Assembly (NCBI GenBank): GCA_944393205.1
Contig: CALXZI010000011.1
Coordinates: forward strand, 1-37,177
Direction of reading: 5' to 3'
Length of the DNA: 37,177 bases
Source of the DNA: an uncultured Alphaproteobacteria bacterium
GTDB taxonomy: Bacteria; Pseudomonadota; Alphaproteobacteria; RF32; CAG-239
Both the position numbers and the translations under genes were made by a program. The notes under the pieces are model-generated. The model did not search any database, had not been told where the DNA came from, and saw only the letters and a program-made list of their open reading frames with translations. Numbering within the stretch: position 1 is the stretch's first letter; the number at the start of each line of letters is the position of its first letter. Of this stretch, positions 1 through 8,115 are shown in pieces.

Positions 1-720
1 CTTAACTATGCTTATGCCGACAAAGGTTGTGGCACAAATATGGAAATGGGAACAAGAAAAGGCAAGCTTTTGAAAGGTATAAACGGCGATAGACAATGCT
101 ATGAATGCGAATGTAAAGAAGGCTACGTGGAATTGATTTCGGGTGCAAGTAAACTCTGCATCGCAGCCCCCTGCAGAGGTTACACATTAACATCTTGCCC
201 GACAAGTGCTACAAGTTGTAGCCCCTGCTTAAGCGGTACAACCACAAAATATAAAATTAACGGTTGTAAAGCAGGTTATGAAGAGGATGGCAACACTTGC
301 AAAGTGGCAACCTGTTCCGGTTATAACTTGAGCAAATGTCCGGATAAATCTTACTGTGATGAATGCGTAAGCGGTACAACCACGAAGTACAAATTCGTAC
401 ACTGTGTCAGTGCGTCTGATATGCCGTTAACGACCGGAGATGGATGTACGAAATATTGCAGAGGTATACTAAATCTTAACCCTAAAGATCCAAATGCAGC
501 TTCAGACGGTTATGAAACTTGTAAGAATGCCAACGGAACATACTCATATCTTGTTAAATGTAAAAAAGGATGGAAAGTAACAGAAGATCCTTTGGGACTT
601 ATGAGATATTGCTCTTATGCCGGCACCGGTGGTGGCGAGGAGTTTAACCCAGGTGCTGACGATACTATCGTAACAATCCCTGATACTGGTTTTAACAAAA
701 ATCCGGGATATGGTTTTTAA
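1..720 (+). CDS. Cysteine-rich repeat protein, 3' part (5' end outside window)
   Basis: The frame is open from base 1 to the stop at 718-720, so the gene starts upstream and 239 codons are visible. It is rich in Cys, Gly, Lys and Thr. Two similar modules carry the same SGTTTKYK core at window codons 78 and 124, each preceded by a C-x-G-Y-x-L-x-x-C-P stretch with paired cysteines. A third, looser cysteine-rich segment follows, then a Gly/Asp-rich tail ending GYGF. The regular cysteine spacing suggests small disulfide-bonded repeats in a secreted or surface protein; this is inference, since the signal peptide would lie outside the window. I do not recognise a named family. A strong terminator follows the stop. 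Confidence 0.75.
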   Translation, partial: LNYAYADKGCGTNMEMGTRKGKLLKGINGDRQCYECECKEGYVELISGASKLCIAAPCRGYTLTSCPTSATSCSPCLSGTTTKYKINGCKAGYEEDGNTCKVATCSGYNLSKCPDKSYCDECVSGTTTKYKFVHCVSASDMPLTTGDGCTKYCRGILNLNPKDPNAASDGYETCKNANGTYSYLVKCKKGWKVTEDPLGLMRYCSYAGTGGGEEFNPGADDTIVTIPDTGFNKNPGYGF

Positions 721-740
721 TCATCTCCTATAAAAAGTAA

Positions 741-773
741 AAAAACGCTCCGTGGCTTTATCGGAGCGTTTTT
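741..773 (+). terminator. Rho-independent terminator of the cysteine-rich gene
   Basis: A perfect 12-bp stem (AAAAACGCTCCG, 741-752, with CGGAGCGTTTTT, 762-773) and a 9-nt loop, starting 20 nt after the stop codon and ending in T5. Confidence 0.9.
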
Positions 774-799
774 ATACCCTGAAAAGTACATATACGAAA

Positions 800-825
800 A
801 TCGGTCGGGATAAAACCCGACCGAT
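800..825 (-). terminator. Perfect 10-bp hairpin, possible minus-strand terminator
   Basis: ATCGGTCGGG (800-809) pairs perfectly with CCCGACCGAT (816-825) around a 6-nt loop. On the minus strand it is followed only by TTTTCG, so the U-tract is weak. It lies 28 bp past the stop of the short minus-strand peptide at 854-925 and may have ended that gene. Confidence 0.4.
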
Positions 826-853
826 ATACATTACATTGTGACGACATGAAATT

Positions 854-925
854 TTATTCTTCAACCGCAACAATTTCTTCTACCATCATATCCACATCAT
901 CTTCCGGCAATGGCGGAGGCGGCAT
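854..925 (-). pseudogene. Possible remnant of the C-terminal tail of a lost gene
   Basis: A 23-codon minus-strand frame encodes a proline-rich start followed by an acidic stretch (PPPPLPEDD, then VEEIVAVEE) and a stop. The same frame runs only five more codons upstream before a TGA. The composition resembles an acidic C-terminal tail and a hairpin follows, so this could be the surviving end of a gene disrupted near the REP-like sequence at 978-1018. It could equally be chance. No ribosome binding site was seen. Confidence 0.2.
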
Positions 926-977
926 GGATCCGAACTGTTGTCAGATGAGTGGAAGTGAAGACAGTTTGGACAGAGAC

Positions 978-1018
978 CCGTCATTACGAACGTAATTAAA
1001 AAATCTCTGTCATCAGGA
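978..1018 (+). repeat. REP-like remnant related to the tRNA-Ala element
   Basis: The sequence GTCATTACGA followed by AAAAAATCTC closely matches the start of the element at 20841 (GTCATTCCGA, then AAAAAATCTC). An inner palindrome ATTACG-AA-CGTAAT lies at 983-996. The rest of the element is missing. Many bacterial REP families begin with a GTCATTNCGA-type core, so independent origin is possible. Confidence 0.35.
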
Positions 1019-1021
1019 TAC

Positions 1022-1060
1022 AAAAATTCCCCTTTGAAAAACTTTCAAAGGGGAATTTTT
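1022..1060. terminator. Bidirectional terminator beside recF
   Basis: A perfect 18-bp stem (1022-1039 with 1043-1060) has a 3-nt AAC loop and A/T runs on both ends, so it can act in both directions. It would end the recF transcript (minus) and any readthrough from the left (plus). Confidence 0.85.
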
Positions 1061-1123
1061 TTGTTGACAAACAAAAAAGTTGGCAATGAACCTAAAACTA
1101 TAAATTATGGAAAAAGAGTAAAA

Positions 1124-2341
1124 TTACAGAACACTATTATTTTTAACACTCAAAAACATGGCATCGTTTTTCAGTACGTCAAAGATTTTTGGTTCGGTTG
1201 AGGTCATCCACGCTTGCAATCGTAGATCCCGAATTTTGCAAAGCAAAGCATCGCGTTTGGCATCGTCCAAATGCGTTGTAACTTCATCCAACAGCAACAC
1301 CGGTGCAAACCCCTTGTCAAGAATTTGACATTTTGTTTGCGCCAAAATAATGCTTACCAAAAGCGATTTTTGTTCGCCAGTAGAGCAAAGCTCTGCCGGC
1401 ATATGTTTCTTTTTATAATAAACCTTAAAATCTGTGCGGTTAACACCATCAACATAATCGTTGGCAAGCACACTGTGCCGATGTCTAAACAAGCTGCCGC
1501 GATAGTAATCCTCCACATCCACCGCCGCCATTTTATCAAGCATTTTTTCAATCGTGCCGTCAAGTTCTAATGAAATGTCTGGAAACACATCGTCCGGTTC
1601 TTGTTCAATAAAAGTATTAAGTCGGGCGATTAATTCGCGCCGCGCAGCGGCAATCGCCACCCCCAAAGCTGCCATTTCTTCCTCCAAAGAAGAAAGCCAT
1701 GCATTATCACGGCAGCCGACTTTTAAGAGTTGATACCATTGTTTATAAAGATGCTCAAAATTAGCGGTGCGTTTGGCGTGTTCCAAATCAAAAGCGTATA
1801 CGATTCTATCTAAAAAACTACGCCTTGGTTGAGTACCGCCCAAAAACAATCTGTCCATCTGTGGTGTTACCCAAATGGCAGAAAAATATTTTCCGAGTTC
1901 GGCTTGTGTTGAAACTTTCTGACCGTCAATCTGCACAATTCTCCGTTCAAAAGTCTTGGCACTTTCGTCTTCTTCCCGCAAAGCTTTCTGCACCATGGTG
2001 CCGAGATTAAATTCTTCTCCGTTTTTTTGTATGGTTGCCGAAACAGCCCATCCGTTTCCGGCATTAAGAGCTGGTTCAAAATCCGGCGTAACCAACGTTG
2101 GTGTCAGACGCCTGATATCAGCAAGTTTAGCGCCCCGCAAACCGCGTCCGGGAGTTAAAAAAGAAATTGCCTCCAAAATGTTGGTTTTTCCGCTGCCGTT
2201 TTCACCGGTTAATACAATCGGATGTAGTCCGATATCAAGCCGCAACTGGGCGTAGTTTCTAAAATCGGTTAAAGTCAGGCGTGTAACGCCTGACTTCTCC
2301 TTTAAGATTTCTGAAAATTTTATTGCTAAATTTTCCACCAC
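1124..2341 (-). CDS. recF: DNA replication and repair protein RecF
   Basis: RecF is an SMC/ABC-type ATPase that binds gapped DNA and, with RecO and RecR, helps load RecA. The 405-residue frame shows Walker A GENGSGKT (residues 46-53), the ABC signature STGEQKS near the C-terminus, and Walker B LLLDEV followed by the H-loop region. Length is slightly above the usual 360-390 because of an N-terminal extension before the typical TRLTLTDFRNY start, so the annotated GTG start may be too long. It lies 70 bp downstream of dnaN on the same strand, the classical dnaN-recF arrangement, and ends at a strong terminator. Confidence 0.95.
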   Translation of the reverse strand: MVENLAIKFSEILKEKSGVTRLTLTDFRNYAQLRLDIGLHPIVLTGENGSGKTNILEAISFLTPGRGLRGAKLADIRRLTPTLVTPDFEPALNAGNGWAVSATIQKNGEEFNLGTMVQKALREEDESAKTFERRIVQIDGQKVSTQAELGKYFSAIWVTPQMDRLFLGGTQPRRSFLDRIVYAFDLEHAKRTANFEHLYKQWYQLLKVGCRDNAWLSSLEEEMAALGVAIAAARRELIARLNTFIEQEPDDVFPDISLELDGTIEKMLDKMAAVDVEDYYRGSLFRHRHSVLANDYVDGVNRTDFKVYYKKKHMPAELCSTGEQKSLLVSIILAQTKCQILDKGFAPVLLLDEVTTHLDDAKRDALLCKIRDLRLQAWMTSTEPKIFDVLKNDAMFLSVKNNSVL

Positions 2342-2411
2342 ATCCTCGCTTAAATCCGATTATAAAACACTTCTCTTAACAGAATGTAAAACAGTCGGAT
2401 TTTTTATGCTC

Positions 2412-3530
2412 TTAAACCCGCATCGGCATCAGAACATAAATTGCGCTGGCATCAGACGTATCATGAATAACCGAAGGTGAAGCGCCATCTGAAAAAGTAA
2501 TCTGAACATTTTCACCTCTGATTTCACTCAAAATATCCAGCAAGTAGCGGAAATTATAACCGATTTCTAAAGGCTCGCTTTCATATTTAGCTTCCAACTC
2601 TTCCAAAGCGCTGCCCAAATCTGGACTGGATGTCGTCAACACTATGTGATTTTTACCGGTAATCAGTTTGATGGCGCGAGTACGTTCGGCCACCACCGAG
2701 ACACGGTCAACGGCTGAAGATAACTCTTTTACGCCGATTTCCAATACTTTATCGTTATCAGTCGGAATAACGCGTTCATAATCCGGATACGTTCCGTCAA
2801 TTAGTTTGGAGGTCAGTGTAATGTCTTCCAAAGAAAAGCGGATTTTGTTTTCAGAAAGGGAAACAGCCACAGTTTCCGAACCGGTATCATCTAACAGCTT
2901 GCGAATTTCTGCCACGGTTTTGCGCGGAACGATAACACCGGCCATTTTTTCGGCTCCATTAGGCAGGGGAGATTCCACACAAGCCAAGCGGTGTCCATCT
3001 GTGGCAACGATTCTCAAAACTTTAGTTTCGCCTTCGGTTTTGGCATGAATATAAAGCCCATTTAAATAATAACGTGTTTCTTCGGTAGAAACGGCAAATT
3101 GCGTGCGGTCTATCACATCTTTTAATTCTTCTTTGCCCATAGTAAAATTAATCGGCAGACTGTCGCCGGAAATCACCGGAAAATCTTCCACGGCAATTGT
3201 GGAAAGTGAAAATTTTGAACGTCCGGAAGCAATGCTCAATTGCCCCTTTTCATCGGGAAAAATGATTTCTACTTCCGAGCCGTCGTTTAGCTTACGCACA
3301 ATGTCATAAAGCATATGTGCCGGCGCGGTTGTCGCACCTTTTTCGCTGATTTTTGCATCGGTGATTTCAGTAATTTCAGTATCCATATCGGTGGCCTTAA
3401 AGCTGATACCGTCGCCCAAAGCCTCAATACGCACATTAGATAAAACCGGAATAGTGTTCCTTTTCTCAACAATGCTCTGAACATGGTTGAGGGTTTTTAA
3501 CAAAGTAGCTCTTTCAATTGTAAATTTCAT
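2412..3530 (-). CDS. dnaN: DNA polymerase III sliding clamp, beta subunit
   Basis: The beta clamp encircles DNA and tethers the replicative polymerase. The 372-residue length is standard, with three clamp repeats recognisable: an N-terminal MKFTIERATLLKTLNHVQSI start, a central RYYLNGLYIH segment typical of domain 2, and the C-terminal end YVLMPMRV close to the family signature MPMR(V/L). It is followed by recF. A terminator behind dnaA separates it from dnaA, so dnaN probably has its own promoter in the 265-bp gap that holds the DnaA box at 3629. The start ATG opens the canonical MKFTIER sequence. Confidence 0.97.
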   Translation of the reverse strand: MKFTIERATLLKTLNHVQSIVEKRNTIPVLSNVRIEALGDGISFKATDMDTEITEITDAKISEKGATTAPAHMLYDIVRKLNDGSEVEIIFPDEKGQLSIASGRSKFSLSTIAVEDFPVISGDSLPINFTMGKEELKDVIDRTQFAVSTEETRYYLNGLYIHAKTEGETKVLRIVATDGHRLACVESPLPNGAEKMAGVIVPRKTVAEIRKLLDDTGSETVAVSLSENKIRFSLEDITLTSKLIDGTYPDYERVIPTDNDKVLEIGVKELSSAVDRVSVVAERTRAIKLITGKNHIVLTTSSPDLGSALEELEAKYESEPLEIGYNFRYLLDILSEIRGENVQITFSDGASPSVIHDTSDASAIYVLMPMRV

Positions 3531-3628
3531 TTTTTTTGACCATAAAAACAGTTATTCTCCACTACCGAAAAGCATAACATAATCCGCCAAAAGCAAAAGA
3601 TAAAAAGCAGAGTCGTTCACAGATTTTT

Positions 3629-3637
3629 TGTGAATAA
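3629..3637 (-). promoter_or_regulatory. Consensus DnaA box between dnaA and dnaN
   Basis: The minus strand reads TTATTCACA, an exact match to TTATNCACA. A weaker, oppositely oriented copy (TCGTTCACA, 3613-3621) forms an inverted pair with it. A further hairpin (ATAGGC 3645-3650 with GCCTAT 3659-3664) follows. The position upstream of dnaN suggests DnaA control of dnaN or part of an origin. Confidence 0.5.
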
Positions 3638-3750
3638 AAACGGTATAGGCTTATCGTTGCCTATTTTATCAAAGAGACAATGGGTAACGACCAAGTTGCA
3701 AATAAGTTTGAAATTATGGATTTAAGTTTCGGGTATGAAAACAGAACATA

Positions 3751-3779
3751 AAAAAACACCCTGACAATCAGGGTGTTTT
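3751..3779 (-). terminator. Terminator after dnaA
   Basis: A perfect 12-bp stem (AAAACACCCTGA with TCAGGGTGTTTT) and a 3-nt loop, 17 bp beyond the dnaA stop, with six U on the minus-strand transcript. The same CACCCTGA/TCAGGGTG core is reused at 29289-29321. Confidence 0.9.
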
Positions 3780-3795
3780 GATTAAAATACGTTGT

Positions 3796-5214
3796 TTAAT
3801 TTTCCAGCATTCGCCGTAAAGTATCAACATTTTCGGCCAAAGAAGAATCTTCCACAATTAACTCTTCCACTTTGCGTACGGCGTGCATTACCGTTGTATG
3901 ATCGCGGTCAAATTTACGCCCGATTTCAGGCAAGCTACGCGAGGTTAATTGTTTGGCCAAATACATGGCAATTTGCCGTGGACGAGCCACCGTGCGGGCA
4001 CGTCGTGACGATTGCAGTTCTTTGACAGAAATATTGAAATATTCCGCCACTTTTTTCTGGATTTCATCAATGGTTGTTTTGCGGTCAATGGAACGTAGCA
4101 TATCTTTTAACACATCTTGCGTCATGTCCAAAGTAATTTCCCGATCCGACAACAATTGTGAATGAGCCACGATTCGTCTTAACGAGCCTTCCAATTCACG
4201 AATGTTTGTGGTGATTTTTTGGGCTAAAAACTCTGCCACTTTTTCCGGAAGTTCAACCCCCATCTGACGAGCTTTGTTTTGCAAAATTCCCATTCGCAAA
4301 TCAAAATCGGTTGGGTGAATATCTGCAACCAACCCGCTGTTTAAGCGTGATTTTAAGCGGGCTTCAATCCCTTCTAAATCAGAGGGAGATTTGTCTGCAG
4401 AAATAATAATCTGTCTTCCTTCTTCAATCAGGGAATTAAAAGTATAGAAAAATTCTTCCTGAGTGGATTCTTTATTGCTCATAAATTGAACGTCGTCAAC
4501 CATCAACACGTCCACCGAGCGGAATTGTTCTTTAAAAGCGGCGGTATCTTTATAACGCAGGGCTTTGACAAACTTATATAAAAATTGTTCGGCGGAAAGA
4601 TAAATCACGTTTCGATTCGGATCTTGTTGGCGAATATGCCAAGCAATTGCATGCATCAAATGTGTTTTGCCCAACCCAACGCCGGAATATAAGAACAACG
4701 GATTAAACGATACATTTTTGGATTCGGCAACTTTACGAGCGGCGGCATAAGCAAATTCATTGGTTTTGCCTACCACAAAAGTATCAAAGGTGAACGCGGG
4801 ATTAAGCGGTGCCGAAAGCTGCATATTGCCGTCAGTGCGAACATAATCGTTTACGGCTGTTCCATAGTTTGAAATATATAAACTCTGCGGTGTCGGCGTT
4901 GTAACAATCTTTTTCAAAAGCGACGTATCACCGGAATTCATGGTTTGTACCACAAAATTAACTTGTTTGATTTCGGGGTTTTTGTGTTCCCAGATTTTAT
5001 GGATTCGTTCCGAGTAATGCGTGATAACCCAGTTTTTCATAAAAGTCGTTGGGACGCAAATGTTCATCACACCGTTATTAAAAGAACCGATGCTTAATGG
5101 TTTCAACCAGCTATCATAGGCGGTTTCACCGAATTCCAATTTTAATTGGCTGCAGATCTGTCCCCATTCGTCTTGAACAGAAGTGTCATTGTTTCTTATT
5201 GCTTGTTCAGCCAT
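3796..5214 (-). CDS. dnaA: Chromosomal replication initiator DnaA
   Basis: DnaA melts the origin and recruits helicase. The 472-residue protein has an N-terminal domain I (WGQICSQLKLEFGETAYDSWL), an AAA+ domain with Walker A GVGLGKT and Walker B LMVDDVQFM, the arginine-rich segment EARLKSRLNSGL, and the C-terminal DNA-binding domain with the signature FDRDHTTVMHAVRKVE. Length and domain order are normal. A plausible Shine-Dalgarno (GGAAACGGAA) precedes the ATG. Upstream are about 600 bp of non-coding DNA with a 95-bp tandem duplication, downstream its own terminator. Adjacency to rpsT is common in Alphaproteobacteria. Confidence 0.98.
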   Translation of the reverse strand: MAEQAIRNNDTSVQDEWGQICSQLKLEFGETAYDSWLKPLSIGSFNNGVMNICVPTTFMKNWVITHYSERIHKIWEHKNPEIKQVNFVVQTMNSGDTSLLKKIVTTPTPQSLYISNYGTAVNDYVRTDGNMQLSAPLNPAFTFDTFVVGKTNEFAYAAARKVAESKNVSFNPLFLYSGVGLGKTHLMHAIAWHIRQQDPNRNVIYLSAEQFLYKFVKALRYKDTAAFKEQFRSVDVLMVDDVQFMSNKESTQEEFFYTFNSLIEEGRQIIISADKSPSDLEGIEARLKSRLNSGLVADIHPTDFDLRMGILQNKARQMGVELPEKVAEFLAQKITTNIRELEGSLRRIVAHSQLLSDREITLDMTQDVLKDMLRSIDRKTTIDEIQKKVAEYFNISVKELQSSRRARTVARPRQIAMYLAKQLTSRSLPEIGRKFDRDHTTVMHAVRKVEELIVEDSSLAENVDTLRRMLEN

Positions 5215-5340
5215 TTCCGTTTCCCTAATCTAAAAGTTGATCCAGTTTTTAAAAAGACATTAAAATAACACCTTTTCCATACCAAGCCATAAACCGGCTT
5301 TTATAATAATTATCTTTTCATAATTTGACATTTAAAACGT

Positions 5341-5535
5341 CCGGTGGTTTGTGCCGTTTCAAAACTAACTTCATCCCACTTTGGGCGTTTAACTTCGCCC
5401 TCTTAACAAGCCCTCTTAACCTTTGGTTTTAAGCGCCGGTGGTTTGTGCCGTTTCAAAACTAACTTCATCCCACTTCGGGCATTTAATTTCCCCTTCTTA
5501 ATAAGCCCTCTTAACCTTTGGTTTTAAGTGCCGGT
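5341..5535. repeat. 95-bp tandem duplication upstream of dnaA
   Basis: Copy 1 (5341-5435) and copy 2 (5436-5530) are about 90 % identical by eye, and the first five bases of a third unit (CCGGT) follow at 5531. Each unit ends with the near-palindrome CTTAACC-TTT-GGTTTTAAG. Copy 1 contains two TCTTAAC words 12 bp apart and a small GGGCG/CGCCC hairpin. This sits in a 602-bp gene-free stretch (5215-5816) between dnaA and rpsT. No exact DnaA box was found there. Confidence 0.85.
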
Positions 5536-5609
5536 CTTTATGAACAATCATTTTTTTACAGACCTTAAAATATTCTGGTCTCTAAATCTTTCATCACATC
5601 AAAGAGTGT

Positions 5610-5687
5610 TCATTAAGTACTCATTAAGTAGAGAAATACTAAACACGAAAAAAACAGAAAAACAATAGAACATTTATAGAACATTTA
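5610..5687. other. AT-rich segment with 11-bp-spaced direct repeats (possible unwinding region)
   Basis: TCATTAAGTA occurs at 5610-5619 and 5621-5630, 11 bp apart. TAGAACATTTA occurs twice head to tail at 5666-5676 and 5677-5687, again an 11-bp period. The flanks are very AT-rich. One-helical-turn repeats in AT-rich DNA next to dnaA fit an origin unwinding region, but this is inference. Confidence 0.35.
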
Positions 5688-5745
5688 AATTAATTTTCTT
5701 GACATAGAGATTCTGCAGAGTCGGGCAGGTAGCTTATCTTTGAGC

Positions 5746-5791
5746 AAAAAAAAGACACCAAAACACTGCCTGCCAGCAGGGTTAAAGTGTC
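5746..5791 (-). terminator. Terminator after rpsT
   Basis: On the minus strand, GACAC pairs with GTGTC around an inner CCTGC/GCAGG hairpin, followed by eight T. It begins about 25 bp beyond the rpsT stop. Confidence 0.75.
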
Positions 5792-5816
5792 ATAAAAAAC
5801 AAATAACAAATAAAAC

Positions 5817-6077
5817 TTATAAAGCTTTAATTTTTTGTGCTAAACGAGAAATTGTCCGTGAAGCGGTATTTTTATGAAAAACGCCTTTTTGAGCAGCGCG
5901 CATCATTTCGCTTTCGGCAACTTTTAATGCCGTTGCGGCATCATCTTTATTGCCGGCCGCAATCAAAGCATCAACTTTTTTCACAAAAGTTCTGACACGG
6001 CTTCTTCTCATACCGTTAATCATGCTACGTTTAGCATTTCTTCTAATTCTCGTTTTTGCCGATTTATGATTGGCCAT
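5817..6077 (-). CDS. rpsT: 30S ribosomal protein S20
   Basis: S20 binds the 5' domain of 16S rRNA early in small-subunit assembly. The 86-residue, Lys/Arg/Ala-rich sequence begins MANHKSAKTRIRRNAKR and contains the S20 core RVRTFVKKVDALI and the C-terminal KNTASRTISRLAQKI. The length is typical. It has its own promoter upstream and its own terminator downstream, so it is probably monocistronic between mutM and dnaA, as in many Alphaproteobacteria. Confidence 0.97.
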   Translation of the reverse strand: MANHKSAKTRIRRNAKRSMINGMRRSRVRTFVKKVDALIAAGNKDDAATALKVAESEMMRAAQKGVFHKNTASRTISRLAQKIKAL

Positions 6078-6121
6078 ATTTTTATTCCTTAAATTAAATT
6101 ACAAAATTTATTCTGGTATGC

Positions 6122-6151
6122 TTTATAGCCGTTCCTTTTAACGAAAGTCAA
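6122..6151 (-). promoter_or_regulatory. Likely sigma-70 promoter of rpsT
   Basis: On the minus strand TTGACT (6146-6151) and TATAAA (6122-6127) are separated by 18 bp, 45 bp upstream of the rpsT start codon. Confidence 0.6.
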
Positions 6152-6178
6152 CAACAATTTTAAAAAAAAGTAAAAATT

Positions 6179-6547
6179 TTAATGTTGTCCCGTCAAAGTG
6201 ACGCGCACAATCAACGGCATTTTATTAACCAGAGCGATTTGCAGCTCTTCGTTATCACGGGAAAAGCTCAAATAATCAGCCTCTTTTTGTTGTAAGGTCC
6301 AACCCAATTGTGGCAGTGTGTCTTCATAAAATCCGGCCACAAAAGAGAATTTACCGAAATTGGTTTGCAAGTAAGCTTCCACAAAGCGAGTTTCTTCATT
6401 GCCAAAAGAAATGTTATCGGATTGAATTTGCATCATTTTGTCAGGGATTGGCACATCTTCCATACCTTCAATAAAAAAGTTTGCCGCATTGACGTTGGCA
6501 CACCAAAATAGTCCCAGACTAAAAATCAAAACAAAAAGTTTTTTCAT
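6179..6547 (-). CDS. Small exported protein of unknown function
   Basis: 122 residues. The N-terminus is a clear Sec signal peptide (MKKLFVLIFSLGLFW, then a VNAA cleavage region), leaving a mature protein of about 100 residues. The mature part has mixed alpha/beta character, with GFYEDTLPQLGW and a C-terminal hydrophobic strand LIVRVTLTGQ. There are no paired cysteines, no lipobox and no recognisable catalytic motif. A perfect Shine-Dalgarno (AAAGGAGG) precedes the ATG. It begins 10 bp after mutM on the same strand, so the two are probably co-transcribed. I do not recognise the family; periplasmic location is inferred from the signal. Confidence 0.8.
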   Translation of the reverse strand: MKKLFVLIFSLGLFWCANVNAANFFIEGMEDVPIPDKMMQIQSDNISFGNEETRFVEAYLQTNFGKFSFVAGFYEDTLPQLGWTLQQKEADYLSFSRDNEELQIALVNKMPLIVRVTLTGQH

Positions 6548-6557
6548 GTATCCTCCT

Positions 6558-7397
6558 TTATTTTTGTAAAGTTTCGCAATAAAATGTTGAGCGGCCGCCC
6601 AAAACGATTTTTCTTATTCCGCCGGTTTTGTTTATGTCGCAAATGCAATTCGGGCAACGTTGGCCGGTCTTGTTATAGACGCAATGTTTATTTTGAAAAT
6701 ATCCCATACTGCCATCCGGTTGACGATAATCTTTTAAAGTGGAACCACCGGCTTCAATAGCTTTATGTAACACTTCTTTAATGGATTCGGCCAATTGTTG
6801 GCATTCTTTTTTGCTTAAATCCGCTGCTGGCCGTTGTGGCAGAATTCGTGCGCCGAAAAGTGCTTCCGATGCATAAATGTTGCCGATTCCACATACAACC
6901 TGCTGGTCAAGCAATACGATTTTGACGGGCGTTTGCCGATTTTGAAATTTTTGGTAAAGATAATTACCGTTGCAGCCATCGGCCAAAGCGTCAATACCCA
7001 ATTTTTGTAAAAACGGATTCTGTGTAAGCTTGTCCGTCGGAAAGGCAACAAACATTCCAAACCGCCGTGCGTCATTAAAAATCAAACAACCCTTATCGGT
7101 TGTGATAACGATATGGTCGTGTTTTGACAAAGTTTCCGGCCGTTTTTCACAAATTTTGACTCTGCCGCTCATGCCCAAATGCCAAAGAATACTTAAATTG
7201 TTGTCAAGCCTGACAAGGATATATTTGGCGATTCGTTTGAAAGAGATAATACATCCGCCGTTTATTTTTGTTTCTGTATCATTGGGTATCGGCACACGAA
7301 ACCGTCGGCAAAAAATTTCCGTTTTTTTGATTTTTGCCCCACAAAAAGCTTTTTTCAAAGCATTTTTAATTGTTTCCACTTCCGGCAGTTCCGGCAT
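6558..7397 (-). CDS. mutM: Formamidopyrimidine-DNA glycosylase (Fpg)
   Basis: This bifunctional glycosylase/AP lyase removes oxidised purines such as 8-oxoguanine. The ATG at 7397 gives MPELPEVET, exposing the catalytic proline after Met removal, with Glu next to it; the frame also opens one codon earlier at a TTG that would spoil this. The conserved Lys lies in SFKRIAKY and the finger Arg in GGRSTFY. Length (279) is normal. The C-terminal zinc finger is atypical: the first pair is CPNC, but the last pair reads CETL instead of CxxC, so the fourth zinc ligand is missing. The exported-protein gene follows 10 bp later. Confidence 0.95.
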   Translation of the reverse strand: MPELPEVETIKNALKKAFCGAKIKKTEIFCRRFRVPIPNDTETKINGGCIISFKRIAKYILVRLDNNLSILWHLGMSGRVKICEKRPETLSKHDHIVITTDKGCLIFNDARRFGMFVAFPTDKLTQNPFLQKLGIDALADGCNGNYLYQKFQNRQTPVKIVLLDQQVVCGIGNIYASEALFGARILPQRPAADLSKKECQQLAESIKEVLHKAIEAGGSTLKDYRQPDGSMGYFQNKHCVYNKTGQRCPNCICDINKTGGIRKIVLGGRSTFYCETLQK

Positions 7398-7508
7398 CAA
7401 ATTTCTCCGATTGCGTGATTTTGTCTGTTTATATCATACTGGCAGAAAAATATTACGTAATCTTTAATTGTTGTTGCCAAATTTGCTAATCAGGGGTACA
7501 AAAAAGTT

Positions 7509-8057
7509 ATGAAAGAAAAAAAAATACGCACTAAAAAATATTTTGCGCCGCAGAATGAAGGAAAAGAACATCACTGCGACCATCCGGGATGCCCTGAAAA
7601 AGGGGAATATCGCGCCCCAAAAGACCGGACTTTGAAAGAATATTATTGGTTTTGCTTAAAGCACGTGCAGGAATATAATGCTCGTTGGAATTATTATGCC
7701 GGCACGGATGATGAAGAAGAAAAAATCAAATCCCGCATGCATTTTGGTGGATTTCGCTCCAAAATCAAATATCAATTCGGATATGATTTTATTGATGAAC
7801 TCGGTATAGACGGAAGTTTTGCCGATTCGGCATGGAAAAACAACGTGTATTTTAACGCACGTGACCGCGAACATGCGACCGTTATGGAAATGGATTTAGA
7901 TGAGATTACCGCCGATTCGCTAAAAAAACAATATAAAAAGTTGGTAAAAAAATATCATCCGGATGTCAATGCCGGCAATAAAGATTGCGAGGAAAAGTTC
8001 AAAAAAATTGCGATTGCCTATCGTGAGTTAGCTGCCAAATTTACAGATAAAAATTGA
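7509..8057 (+). CDS. J-domain protein with C-terminal DnaJ domain
   Basis: 182 residues. The C-terminal 60 residues form a J domain, with basic helix [13 protein letters not shown] and the HPD motif at residues 150-152, which stimulates the ATPase of DnaK-type chaperones. The N-terminal half has a cysteine/histidine cluster ([17 protein letters not shown], later FCLKHV) that may bind zinc. J-domain proteins with the domain at the C-terminus and a length near 200 are common in Alphaproteobacteria; their clients are generally unknown. It is divergent from mutM and is followed closely by the HExxH protein gene. Confidence 0.88.
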   Translation: MKEKKIRTKKYFAPQNEGKEHHCDHPGCPEKGEYRAPKDRTLKEYYWFCLKHVQEYNARWNYYAGTDDEEEKIKSRMHFGGFRSKIKYQFGYDFIDELGIDGSFADSAWKNNVYFNARDREHATVMEMDLDEITADSLKKQYKKLVKKYHPDVNAGNKDCEEKFKKIAIAYRELAAKFTDKN

Positions 8058-8115
8058 TTTGTTAACCATTTTATGCTACACTAACCATATATGTATGTGG
8101 ATTTTGGAGAGGCAT

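Noticed and set aside
4160..4200. TTAACGAGC within dnaA as an element remnant
   Set aside because: It codes for conserved DnaA sequence and lacks the accompanying hairpins.
5403..5430. CtrA binding sites (TTAA-N7-TTAA)
   Set aside because: The TTAA words here are nine bases apart, not seven.
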